NCBI GenBank assembly: GCA_964466965.1
Contig: CAYXPZ010000042.1
Coordinates: forward strand, 1-21,053
Direction of reading: 5' to 3'
DNA from: Dichotomicrobium sp964466965
GTDB taxonomy: Bacteria; Pseudomonadota; Alphaproteobacteria; Rhizobiales; Rhodomicrobiaceae
Length of the DNA: 21,053 nt
In this document: one piece after another, positions 1 to 6,188 of the stretch
Position numbering within the stretch: position 1 is the first letter of the stretch
Layout: each line of letters opens with the position of its first letter
Notes under the pieces: generated by a model
What the model saw: the letters and a program-made list of their open reading frames with translations, nothing else
Database searches by the model: none
Told to the model about the DNA's origin: nothing
Position numbers and translations under genes: made by a program

Positions 1-56
1 GCAAGGAATACGTTGTCCACGACGGCGACGTGATGCATTTCCGCTTCGCAACCTAA
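1..56 (+). CDS. ychF: 3' end of redox-regulated ATPase/GTPase YchF (partial)
   Basis: The window opens inside a plus-strand reading frame whose last 17 residues read KEYVVHDGDVMHFRFAT before a TAA stop at 54-56. This closely matches the typical end of YchF/OLA1 proteins (C-terminal TGS domain, usually ending in a DGDVMxFxFN-like string). YchF is a conserved cytosolic P-loop NTPase that associates with ribosomes. Only the tail is visible, so the nucleotide-binding part cannot be checked and the call rests on this short motif. The stop lies one base from the stop of the convergent gene at 58-1149, leaving no room for a terminator between them. Confidence 0.72.
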   Translation, partial: KEYVVHDGDVMHFRFAT

Positions 57-57
57 A

Positions 58-1149
58 TCAATTCAGCACCGAATTCAGCGGCCGGCGCAGCGAGCGCGGC
101 ATCTTCGGCGCGCGGCCCACGCGGATGACGAGGTCCGGCCGGCGATCACCGATACCGAGATAGGCCGCAAACTGCTGCCGCACCGCTGGTACTTCGACGG
201 GCTGGTTGACGAACGCGTGCTTTAATCCGAGAGCCGTTACGACCAGCGCGAAGCGTTGGTAGGCGCGGCCCACCTCGATCCACTGCGCGTTGTCGCTCTG
301 TTTGGCGGTAAAGACGACGACGGCGGACGATGAATTGATCTGCTTGATATATTTCTCGCGTTCGGCGTTCTCGGTGAAGACGAAGTCGAACACGGTGCGT
401 CCAAGCCAGGCCGGCATGGTCGGGTTGCCGGTGCAGCCTGAAAACAGCCCGTCGCGTTTTTCAAGCGCCTCGGCGGGGCTGAACCGGATCCACTCTTTCA
501 ATTCTTCGACGAAGGCGGGGTCACGCACCTGCGCATCGCTTCCCGTGGCGACGAATTCGGCAACATCGCTGAGGGCCTGCCCGGCATTGAGCGTGATCGC
601 GTCGACGCCGGGCGTTTCGGCCGTCGCCTGAAGCTGCTTCAGCGCGCTGGCGGATAGCGGCTTGCCGTCGTAGTTGCTGCGCGTGCATTGGCGCTCAGTG
701 ATCGCCTCGAACTCGGGCGTGCGACGTGCCGGACCGGCGGCCAGCGCGACGGAGACACGGGTTTCGCCATCCTCCGCCGTTACCTCCGGTTCGGCTTCCA
801 GGCCAAAGGCGGGGGCGGCTTCCACGATGTTCTGCGCGGCGCACCCAAGGCTGGCAAAGAGATGATGGTTGTCCGGGTCGACGGCGGGCGTGGCACGCGA
901 GAAATCCGGGCTGATTTCAATCCGGTCTTCGGCGATCGCAAAGGTCCACGGCTGGGTATTGTGACTATTCGCCGCCAGCGTGGCGTAGCGGACCAGTTCG
1001 CGGCGCGTTTGCGCAGCCGTCAGGCCGCCAGCCTCGGTGTGCCGCCAAGTCTTCTGCGCGGCGGTGCGGTAGGCATCGCTGATCCCCCAGCTCATCAGCC
1101 AGCCGGAAGCCAGTCCAAGCCGGAATTGCTCGCGCGTGCTCGATGTCAT
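58..1149 (-). CDS. Acg-type nitroreductase-like FMN-binding oxidoreductase
   Basis: The 363-residue product resembles the nitroreductase-fold Acg family, with the hallmark AANSHNTQPWTF at residues 59-70 and a C-terminal half containing the RVGRAPKMPRSLRRP segment. These proteins bind FMN. Substrates are mostly unknown; relatives reduce nitro compounds or quinones, or may sequester flavin. The N-terminal 30 residues are mildly hydrophobic but give no clear signal peptide. The start is supported by a strong Shine-Dalgarno (GGGAGGA, 5 nt before ATG). It begins 34 nt after the copper ATPase stop on the same strand, so it is probably the last gene of the copper operon. A role in copper-linked redox stress is inference from this position. 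The exact reaction cannot be read from sequence. Confidence 0.8.
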   Translation of the reverse strand: MTSSTREQFRLGLASGWLMSWGISDAYRTAAQKTWRHTEAGGLTAAQTRRELVRYATLAANSHNTQPWTFAIAEDRIEISPDFSRATPAVDPDNHHLFASLGCAAQNIVEAAPAFGLEAEPEVTAEDGETRVSVALAAGPARRTPEFEAITERQCTRSNYDGKPLSASALKQLQATAETPGVDAITLNAGQALSDVAEFVATGSDAQVRDPAFVEELKEWIRFSPAEALEKRDGLFSGCTGNPTMPAWLGRTVFDFVFTENAEREKYIKQINSSSAVVVFTAKQSDNAQWIEVGRAYQRFALVVTALGLKHAFVNQPVEVPAVRQQFAAYLGIGDRRPDLVIRVGRAPKMPRSLRRPLNSVLN

Positions 1150-1183
1150 ATCGTCCTCCCGCGCCGCGCACCCGCGACAAGCT

Positions 1184-3556
1184 CTAGCCGCGCCCGCGTA
1201 CCCCGGTCAACCGCACGCCGCGCAGCCGCAGCGAATTGGTGATGACCGACACCGACGACAGGCTCATCGCCGCCGCGGCGATCATCGGCGAGAGCAGGAT
1301 GCCGAAGAACGGATAGAGCACGCCCGCGGCGACCGGCACGCCGAGCGCGTTGTAGCCGAAGGCGAAGACGAGATTCTGGCGAATGTTGCGCATCGTGGCG
1401 CGGGCAAGATGCACGGCGCGGACGATCGCGTTGAGGTCGCCGCGCAGGAGGGTTAACCCGGCGCTTTCGATGCTGACATCCGCGCCGGTGCCCATCGCGA
1501 TGCCGACGTCTGCCGCGGCAAGCGCCGGGGCGTCGTTGAGGCCGTCGCCGGCCATCGCCACGACTGCTTCACCCTTGGCAATTTTGCGCACCAGTTCGGT
1601 CTTGTCTTGCGGCATCAGTTCGGCGTGCACCTCGTCGATGCCCAGCGCCTTGGCAACCGCCTGCGCGGTCTCCTTGTTGTCGCCGGTGGCCATGACGATG
1701 CGCAAGCCCGCCTCGTGCAGCGCGCGCACGGCTTCGGCGGCATGCTCCTTGATCGGGTCGGCGACGGCCAGAAGCCCAGCGAGCGCGCCGTCGATGGCGA
1801 CGAAAACGACCGTCTTGCCCTCCGCGCGGAGCTTTTCGGCGGTGTTGCAGCCCTGTTGGGCGTCGATGCCTTCGGCCTCCATCAGCCGGGCCGTACCGAC
1901 CGCGACCGCGCGGCCTTCGACCTTGCCGACAATGCCCTGGCCGGTGCGCGCCTCGAAATCCTCCGTGTCGGCGAGTCGCAGGTCGCGCTCTTTCGCGGCC
2001 TCCACGAACGCCTCGGCCAGCGGATGCTCGCTCGCGCGCTCCAGGCTAGCGGCAAGCCGCAGCACCTCATCCTCGTCCAGATCGCGCAGCGCGACGGCAT
2101 CGCTCAGCTTCGGCGCGCCCTCGGTCAGCGTGCCGGTCTTGTCGACGATGAGCGTATCGACCGCCGCCAGCCGCTCCAGCGCCTGCGCCTCGCGCACCAG
2201 CACGCCGGACTGCGCGCCGCGCCCGGTCGCCACCATGATCGACATCGGCGTGGCCAGCCCCAGCGCGCAGGGACAGGCGATGATGAGCACCGAAACGGCC
2301 GCGACGAGCGCATAGGCCATCGCGGGCGGCGGGCCGAAGATGGACCAGGCGATGAAGGCGATGATCGCCACGCCGACCACGGCGGGCACGAAATACGCCG
2401 CGACCTGGTCCACCAGCCGCTGGATCGGCGCGCGGCTGCGCTGGGCCTGCGCAACCATCTCGACGATGTTCGAGAGCATCGTGTCGCTGCCGACGCGCTC
2501 GGCGCGCATGATGAAGCTGCCCGAAGTGTTGAGCGTGCCGCCTGTGACCTCGTCGCCCTCGGTTTTTTCGACCGCGACAGGCTCGCCGGTCAGCATGGAC
2601 TCATCCACGCTGGAGCGGCCGTCCTCGAGCACGCCGTCCACCGGGATCGACTCGCCGGGGCGCACCCGCAGCCGGTCGCCCACCTGCACCTGCTCAAGCG
2701 GTACGTCCTCTTCCGCGCCGTCTTCGGCCACGCGCCGTGCGGTCTTGGGCGCGAGGTCGAGCAGCGCCCGCACCGCCGAGCCGGTCTTCTCCCGCGCGCG
2801 CAGCTCCATCACCTGCCCGACCAGCACCAGCACGACGATCATCGCCGCGGCCTCGAAATAGACGCCGACATTGCCGTCGGCCGAGCGGAAGGCGTGGGGG
2901 AAGATGCCCGGCGCGATCGTCGCGACAACGCTGTAAGCATAGGCGGCGCCAACGCCCAGCCCGATCAGCGTCCACATGTTCGGGCGCATGTTGCGGAACG
3001 AGGCGACGCAGCGCACGAAGAACGGCCAGCCTGAATACAACACCACTGGCGTGGCCAGCGCCAGCTCCGCCCAGCGCGCAACACCCTCGCCGATCCACTG
3101 CTTGACTGGAAGGCCCAGCATCGGCCCCATCACCAACAGCAGCACCGGCACGCCCAGAATCGCGCCGATGATCAGCCGCCGCGTGAAATCCAGGAGTTCG
3201 GGGTCGGGGCCGGACGGCGCGGCGGCCGGGCTCATCGGCTCCAGCGCCATGCCGCAAATCGGGCATGTGCCCGGACCTTCCTGCACGATTTCCGGGTCCA
3301 TCGGGCAGGTGTACAGTGTGCCCGGCGGCGCGGGTTCCGGCTCGCCTTGGCCGCTCAGATATTTGCCGGGATCGGCGGCGAACTTGTCGCGGCAGCCCGC
3401 GCTGCAGAAGTAATAGGTCTCGCCTTGGTGTTCGGTGCTGATCGCGTCGGGGCCGGGTGTGACCGTCATCCCGCAGACCGGATCAACCGCATCGGCCGGC
3501 ACGCCGTAATCATGCTGCTGGCAGCGCGCCGCGCCAGTCTTGAGTACGTCCTGCAT
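1184..3556 (-). CDS. copA: Copper-translocating P-type ATPase (P1B-1) with N-terminal YHS and HMBD modules
   Basis: The 790-residue inner-membrane pump should export Cu(I) from the cytosol at the cost of ATP. Domains in order: YHS-type metal-binding domain (about 25-68, with DPVCGM and FCSAGC), heavy-metal-binding HMBD motif (81-108, YTCPMDPE and CPICGM), eight membrane segments, actuator loop (TGEP, 323-326), CPC ion motif (428-430), phosphorylation site DKTGT (472-476), nucleotide-binding HP dipeptide (511-512), and hinge GDGLNDAP (670-677). YN in the seventh segment (735-736) and MxxSS in the eighth (764-768) are the known signature of Cu(I) ATPases. There is no usual N-terminal HMA (GMxCxxC) domain. 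The gene lies 23 nt after the DUF411 gene, in the same operon. The ribosome site is weak (GGAG 14 nt before ATG), so the start is slightly uncertain. Copper specificity is strong; silver export is also possible. Confidence 0.93.
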   Translation of the reverse strand: MQDVLKTGAARCQQHDYGVPADAVDPVCGMTVTPGPDAISTEHQGETYYFCSAGCRDKFAADPGKYLSGQGEPEPAPPGTLYTCPMDPEIVQEGPGTCPICGMALEPMSPAAAPSGPDPELLDFTRRLIIGAILGVPVLLLVMGPMLGLPVKQWIGEGVARWAELALATPVVLYSGWPFFVRCVASFRNMRPNMWTLIGLGVGAAYAYSVVATIAPGIFPHAFRSADGNVGVYFEAAAMIVVLVLVGQVMELRAREKTGSAVRALLDLAPKTARRVAEDGAEEDVPLEQVQVGDRLRVRPGESIPVDGVLEDGRSSVDESMLTGEPVAVEKTEGDEVTGGTLNTSGSFIMRAERVGSDTMLSNIVEMVAQAQRSRAPIQRLVDQVAAYFVPAVVGVAIIAFIAWSIFGPPPAMAYALVAAVSVLIIACPCALGLATPMSIMVATGRGAQSGVLVREAQALERLAAVDTLIVDKTGTLTEGAPKLSDAVALRDLDEDEVLRLAASLERASEHPLAEAFVEAAKERDLRLADTEDFEARTGQGIVGKVEGRAVAVGTARLMEAEGIDAQQGCNTAEKLRAEGKTVVFVAIDGALAGLLAVADPIKEHAAEAVRALHEAGLRIVMATGDNKETAQAVAKALGIDEVHAELMPQDKTELVRKIAKGEAVVAMAGDGLNDAPALAAADVGIAMGTGADVSIESAGLTLLRGDLNAIVRAVHLARATMRNIRQNLVFAFGYNALGVPVAAGVLYPFFGILLSPMIAAAAMSLSSVSVITNSLRLRGVRLTGVRGRG

Positions 3557-3579
3557 TCAGGTTGTTTCTACTCCGTGAT

Positions 3580-4050
3580 CTAGCGATACGACTGGAACAC
3601 TTGGGTCTGCCCGTCAGCGTCAAAACTCAAAACGTCGTAAGGCTCGGTCCGGTTGCCGACTTCCATGCCCGGCGAGCCGATCGGCATCCCCGGCACCGCG
3701 ATGCCCTTCACCTCCGGCTTCTGCGCGAGCAGCCGCTTGATTTCGCTGGCCGGCACATGCCCCTCGACCACGTAGCCGCCGACCTTCGCGGTATGGCAGG
3801 CATCGAGGTTCTGCGGAATGCCAGCGTGGCGTTTCACGCCCCACATCTCGCGCGTTTCGGTGACCTTTACCTCAAAGCCGGCCGCGCGCAGGTGATCCGC
3901 CCACGCGGTACAGCAGCCGCAGTTGGGCCGCTTCGTCACTTCCACAACCGGCAGGCTTTGGGTCCGCGAACTCTGCTCCGCCGCGTGCGCGGACATTTGC
4001 GGCGCCAGCGCCGAACTCAAAAAAATCATGATTGCGATCAGACACCGCAT
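3580..4050 (-). CDS. Secreted DUF411 family metal-binding protein
   Basis: The 156-residue protein has a Sec-type signal peptide (hydrophobic 4-17, likely cleavage after AHA at 21-23), so it should be periplasmic. The mature part carries the DUF411 hallmarks: NCGCC (43-47) in a thioredoxin-like strand context, DACHT (83-87), and a methionine-bearing GMPIGSPGME segment (121-130). DUF411 proteins are commonly encoded next to copper or silver resistance genes and are thought to bind or hand over metal; the exact role is not established. The ATG has a good ribosome site (GGGAG, 6 nt upstream). It is the first gene of the operon, directly downstream of the CueR-type promoter at 4084-4114 and followed by the copper ATPase. 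Confidence 0.87.
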   Translation of the reverse strand: MRCLIAIMIFLSSALAPQMSAHAAEQSSRTQSLPVVEVTKRPNCGCCTAWADHLRAAGFEVKVTETREMWGVKRHAGIPQNLDACHTAKVGGYVVEGHVPASEIKRLLAQKPEVKGIAVPGMPIGSPGMEVGNRTEPYDVLSFDADGQTQVFQSYR

Positions 4051-4083
4051 GGCTCGCTCCCATATCTGTAATGTTGGACCGCG

Positions 4084-4114
4084 AAAATGCTGGTTCCAGT
4101 AACTGGAATGTCAA
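4084..4114 (-). promoter_or_regulatory. CueR/HmrR (MerR family) copper-responsive promoter-operator
   Basis: On the minus strand TTGACA (4109-4114) is followed after exactly 19 bp by CATTTT (4084-4089). The 19-bp spacer holds a perfect palindrome, TTCCAGT-T-ACTGGAA (4094-4108). An overlong 19-bp spacer with a dyad centred between -35 and -10 is the known design of MerR-family promoters, and TTCC(A/C)..GGAA is the CueR/HmrR half-site. It drives the DUF411 gene, whose ATG is 34 nt downstream of the -10. No MerR-family regulator gene is in the window, so the regulator must be elsewhere. The -10 hexamer itself is a weak match. Confidence 0.82.
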
Positions 4115-4133
4115 GCGGGTTGGAGCGACGGCG

Positions 4134-4141
4134 TTAACCAT
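4134..4141 (+). promoter_or_regulatory. CtrA-type half-site
   Basis: TTAACCAT matches the 8-bp half-site known for the alphaproteobacterial cell-cycle regulator CtrA. The same 8-mer recurs in inverted orientation at 4175-4182, inside the full CtrA-like box. It lies 20 bp upstream of the -35 of the divergent copper promoter. A single 8-mer could be chance; the pairing makes it more credible. Confidence 0.4.
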
Positions 4142-4167
4142 CCCGGCTGCGCGTCCGGGGCATTCGC

Positions 4168-4182
4168 TTAAAATATGGTTAA
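4168..4182 (+). promoter_or_regulatory. CtrA-like box TTAA-N7-TTAA
   Basis: The sequence TTAA-AATATGG-TTAA fits the known CtrA consensus (two TTAA boxes, 7-bp spacer). It ends 30 bp before the ATG of the membrane-protein gene at 4213. It overlaps a possible -10 (TAAAAT, 4169-4174, five of six consensus bases). If that -10 is used, CtrA would repress; if transcription starts further downstream, CtrA could activate. The TTAACCAT 8-mer at 4134-4141 adds a second site. Confidence 0.55.
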
Positions 4183-4212
4183 TCTGCCTGCGATGGATGC
4201 GAAGGGCCTTCA

Positions 4213-4551
4213 ATGACCCCGGGTACTGAAGATGACGACCGCGGCGCTGCGATGCAGGCATCAGCCCTATTCGATGCGCTGCGCGCGGAGACCGTGCAGT
4301 GCGCACTCGACGACATCGAAGCCGATACCGGCCTGGCGCGCGAGCGGATCATCGCCGAGGCCGTGGTTTTCGCTGGGCAGGAGCGGCGGGCGTTTCTCGC
4401 GCATCTGCGCGGGCGGCCTTCGCATCAGCGAAAGCTTGAACGGGAACCCCGCAGGCGGCGCTTTCTCTCGGAGAACGCCGTTCAGATGTTGGTGGGGGGC
4501 ATGTTTCTTTTGGGCGTCGCGCTGGCGGCGATCGAGATGCTTCTGAGGTAG
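4213..4551 (+). CDS. Uncharacterised small tail-anchored membrane protein
   Basis: I do not recognise the family of this 112-residue product. Residues 1-85 are charged and probably helical, with an Arg-rich patch (about 68-83) just before a single C-terminal membrane segment (about 90-110), giving N-in topology by the positive-inside rule. The ATG at 4213 has only a weak ribosome site (GAAGG about 8 nt upstream); an in-frame ATG at 4252 is an alternative. It is followed after 18 nt by a second membrane-protein gene, so the two form a likely operon. CtrA-like sites stand directly upstream. It is divergent from the copper operon, but nothing in its sequence suggests metal binding. Confidence 0.7.
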   Translation: MTPGTEDDDRGAAMQASALFDALRAETVQCALDDIEADTGLARERIIAEAVVFAGQERRAFLAHLRGRPSHQRKLEREPRRRRFLSENAVQMLVGGMFLLGVALAAIEMLLR

Positions 4552-4569
4552 AGGGCGAGGGGTCCGGTC

Positions 4570-4989
4570 ATGCGCGTGCTCATCTTCGTCGTCGCTCTTG
4601 GCGCCCTGTGGGACGGGTTCACGAGCTTTTATGGCATTGCGGAATTCTACGATGTGGTGGTGGGCGAAAGTGATTGGGGACGTGTCGCCTTCGCGCTGAT
4701 CGCCGCGATCACCATCGTCGGCTTCATGGTCGCCACCCGCCTGATCTGGAGCGGGGTCGAGACGAACAACGAGATCACCATCCTGCTGAAGGTGGCGTGG
4801 GTAGTCTGTTTCGCAATCGACCTCTACACGTCATTTATCGGCACGCGGGATTTCGTGTTCGAGGGGATGGCCGGCGGCGCGGCAAATCTGTTGGGCCTCT
4901 TGATCGCCGCCTTTCTCATCACATCGTCCTCGGTGCTCCTGTCACAACTGTTGACCGGTAAGGGCATCCGCAAGCGGTATCTTTATTGA
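4570..4989 (+). CDS. Uncharacterised four-segment membrane protein with internal duplication
   Basis: The 139-residue hydrophobic protein has four predicted membrane segments (about 2-22, 38-60, 71-92, 103-128). Its halves look duplicated: DGFTSFYGIAEF (15-26) and DLYTSFIGTRDF (84-95) share the pattern D-x-[FY]-T-S-F-x-G-x-x-[DE]-F, each at the end of an odd-numbered segment. This suggests descent from a two-segment unit, possibly with pseudo-twofold symmetry. The start has a GAGGGG ribosome site 7 nt upstream. It probably shares a transcript with the preceding small membrane protein. I cannot name a family or function; a conserved acidic residue facing the membrane edge in each repeat could be functional, which is inference only. 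Confidence 0.75.
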   Translation: MRVLIFVVALGALWDGFTSFYGIAEFYDVVVGESDWGRVAFALIAAITIVGFMVATRLIWSGVETNNEITILLKVAWVVCFAIDLYTSFIGTRDFVFEGMAGGAANLLGLLIAAFLITSSSVLLSQLLTGKGIRKRYLY

Positions 4990-5015
4990 AGCGGGTTCCG
5001 AGCAGGTTGTAGATC

Positions 5016-5065
5016 GTCATCCCGGATGCGCTGGAGCGCGAAGCGGTGCTGCGCTGGTCCGGATC
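5016..5065. repeat. REP-like intergenic palindrome
   Basis: Between two convergent genes lies an imperfect hairpin. The outer arms are CCGGA (5022-5026) and TCCGG (5058-5062), followed by GCGC pairing with GCGC, and an inner AGCGC/GTGCT stem closing a GAAGCG loop, with TGG bulges. The GTCATCCCGGATGCGC..GGTCCGGAT layout resembles dispersed palindromes that I recall from intergenic regions of Hyphomicrobiales. Only one copy is present here, so repetition is not shown. It could serve as a two-way terminator for the flanking genes, but it has no T-tract. Confidence 0.45.
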
Positions 5066-5123
5066 GCCTTCTGTTCGCGGTGTTCCGTGTCTGCGCCGCG
5101 CACGGGACCACAAACGGCTTGAA

Positions 5124-5717
5124 TTACGGGACGAGCCAGCGGCCCCTCCAGTCGCCGTCCTGCCAGAAGAATTCCGCGCGGCGGTGACCGTGGGAGGCGA
5201 GATAGAGCCACTCCATGCGCGTCACCAGCGCCGAGATGACGGCGAAATGGTCCTCACCGTCGTTGCTTTCCTGTTTGGAGAAGGGAACTTCGCGCGGATC
5301 ACTAACCGGTTTCCCCGGCCCTTGCATGACGTGATAGCAGATGCGGCTGAAGTCGCGCGTGGCGGCCCATGCCTCCTGCGCAAGCTCATCGCCAAAGTGT
5401 ACGCTGAGATGGCAGTCGAGCCGCAACTGAATTTTCTGCTTGGGGTCATAGACCAGCACCGCGCCGGCCGGGTCGGCCGCGATCTCCGCGACCTTGGGCG
5501 AGCGCCGGTCGGTGTGAAAGCGCAGCCGCCGCGCGTCGCGATCGCAGCCGCGCAGCACCACCGTGCGCAGTTGTGGCCGGCCTCCGCCCGATGTGGCCAG
5601 CACGGGCGTATGCGCCGGCGCCTTGCGGTCCTTCGCGCCGCGCCCGAGCAGCGACCACGCCGCGCGTAAGCTAAGGTCGAGGTCGTTATAGAAATCGGGA
5701 AGCTCCGGTTCGCTCAT
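5124..5717 (-). CDS. Pyridoxamine 5'-phosphate oxidase family FMN-binding protein (Alr4036-like)
   Basis: The 197-residue protein fits the PNPOx-like split-barrel family, subgroup Pyridox_oxase_2. Visible hallmarks are the opening FYNDLDLSLRAAWSLL, the FMN-binding LRTVVLRG strand (50-57), a FHTDRRSPK segment (67-75) typical of phosphate-binding positions, and a C-terminal WRGRWLVP. It is shorter than and different from true PdxH, so pyridoxamine phosphate oxidation should not be assumed; many relatives are flavin- or haem-binding reductases of unknown substrate. The start lacks a strong ribosome site. It lies 42 nt downstream of mutT on the same strand and could be the last gene of that operon. 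Confidence 0.8.
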   Translation of the reverse strand: MSEPELPDFYNDLDLSLRAAWSLLGRGAKDRKAPAHTPVLATSGGGRPQLRTVVLRGCDRDARRLRFHTDRRSPKVAEIAADPAGAVLVYDPKQKIQLRLDCHLSVHFGDELAQEAWAATRDFSRICYHVMQGPGKPVSDPREVPFSKQESNDGEDHFAVISALVTRMEWLYLASHGHRRAEFFWQDGDWRGRWLVP

Positions 5718-5759
5718 CGCGCGCCCCGCTACAGTCAGTTCTCAACAGTCGCCACCGGG

Positions 5760-6176
5760 TTATAGCCAGTCCTGCAGGATCGGGATCAGCGGCAAATCCG
5801 CCGGGGGCATCTCGTAGTCCCGCAGCCGCGCCGCGCGCACCCATTTCAGCGCCTGAAACTCCAGCGGCTCCGGCTCGCCCTCCCAGGTGCGCGAGATGTA
5901 AAGCGGCATCAGCAAGTGGAAGTCGTCGTAGGTGTGGCTGGCGAAGGTCAGCGGCGCAAGGCAGCGCGGCGGCACTGTGATGCCGAGTTCCTCCTTTAAT
6001 TCGCGGATCAGCGCGTCCTCCGGGATCTCCCCCGGCTCCACCTTACCGCCAGGGAACTCCCACAGCCCGGCCATCTTGCGGCCCTCCGGGCGTTGGGCCA
6101 GCAGCACGCGGTTGTCGGCGTCGATCAGCGCGCAGGCGACGACAAGTTTAATCGGTTTCGACGGGGCGGTGGTCAT
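5760..6176 (-). CDS. mutT: 8-oxo-dGTP diphosphatase MutT (Nudix hydrolase)
   Basis: The 138-residue product has a perfect Nudix box at residues 44-66 (G-x5-E-x7-REL-x-EE-x-G-I), preceded by LWEFPGG (38-44), the usual MutT context. MutT hydrolyses oxidised dGTP to the monophosphate, removing a mutagenic precursor from the nucleotide pool. The length is normal for MutT. It follows argJ by 12 nt and is probably cotranscribed; the ppi-argJ-mutT order is common in alphaproteobacteria. Another Nudix substrate is possible, but the sequence is close to the MutT group. Confidence 0.9.
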   Translation of the reverse strand: MTTAPSKPIKLVVACALIDADNRVLLAQRPEGRKMAGLWEFPGGKVEPGEIPEDALIRELKEELGITVPPRCLAPLTFASHTYDDFHLLMPLYISRTWEGEPEPLEFQALKWVRAARLRDYEMPPADLPLIPILQDWL

Positions 6177-6188
6177 GGCTGCGCCCGC

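Noticed and set aside
1607..3034. 475-codon plus-strand frame over the copper ATPase gene
   Set aside because: Its His/Arg/Asp-rich composition is that of a shadow of a G+C-rich gene; the opposite strand encodes all P-type ATPase motifs.
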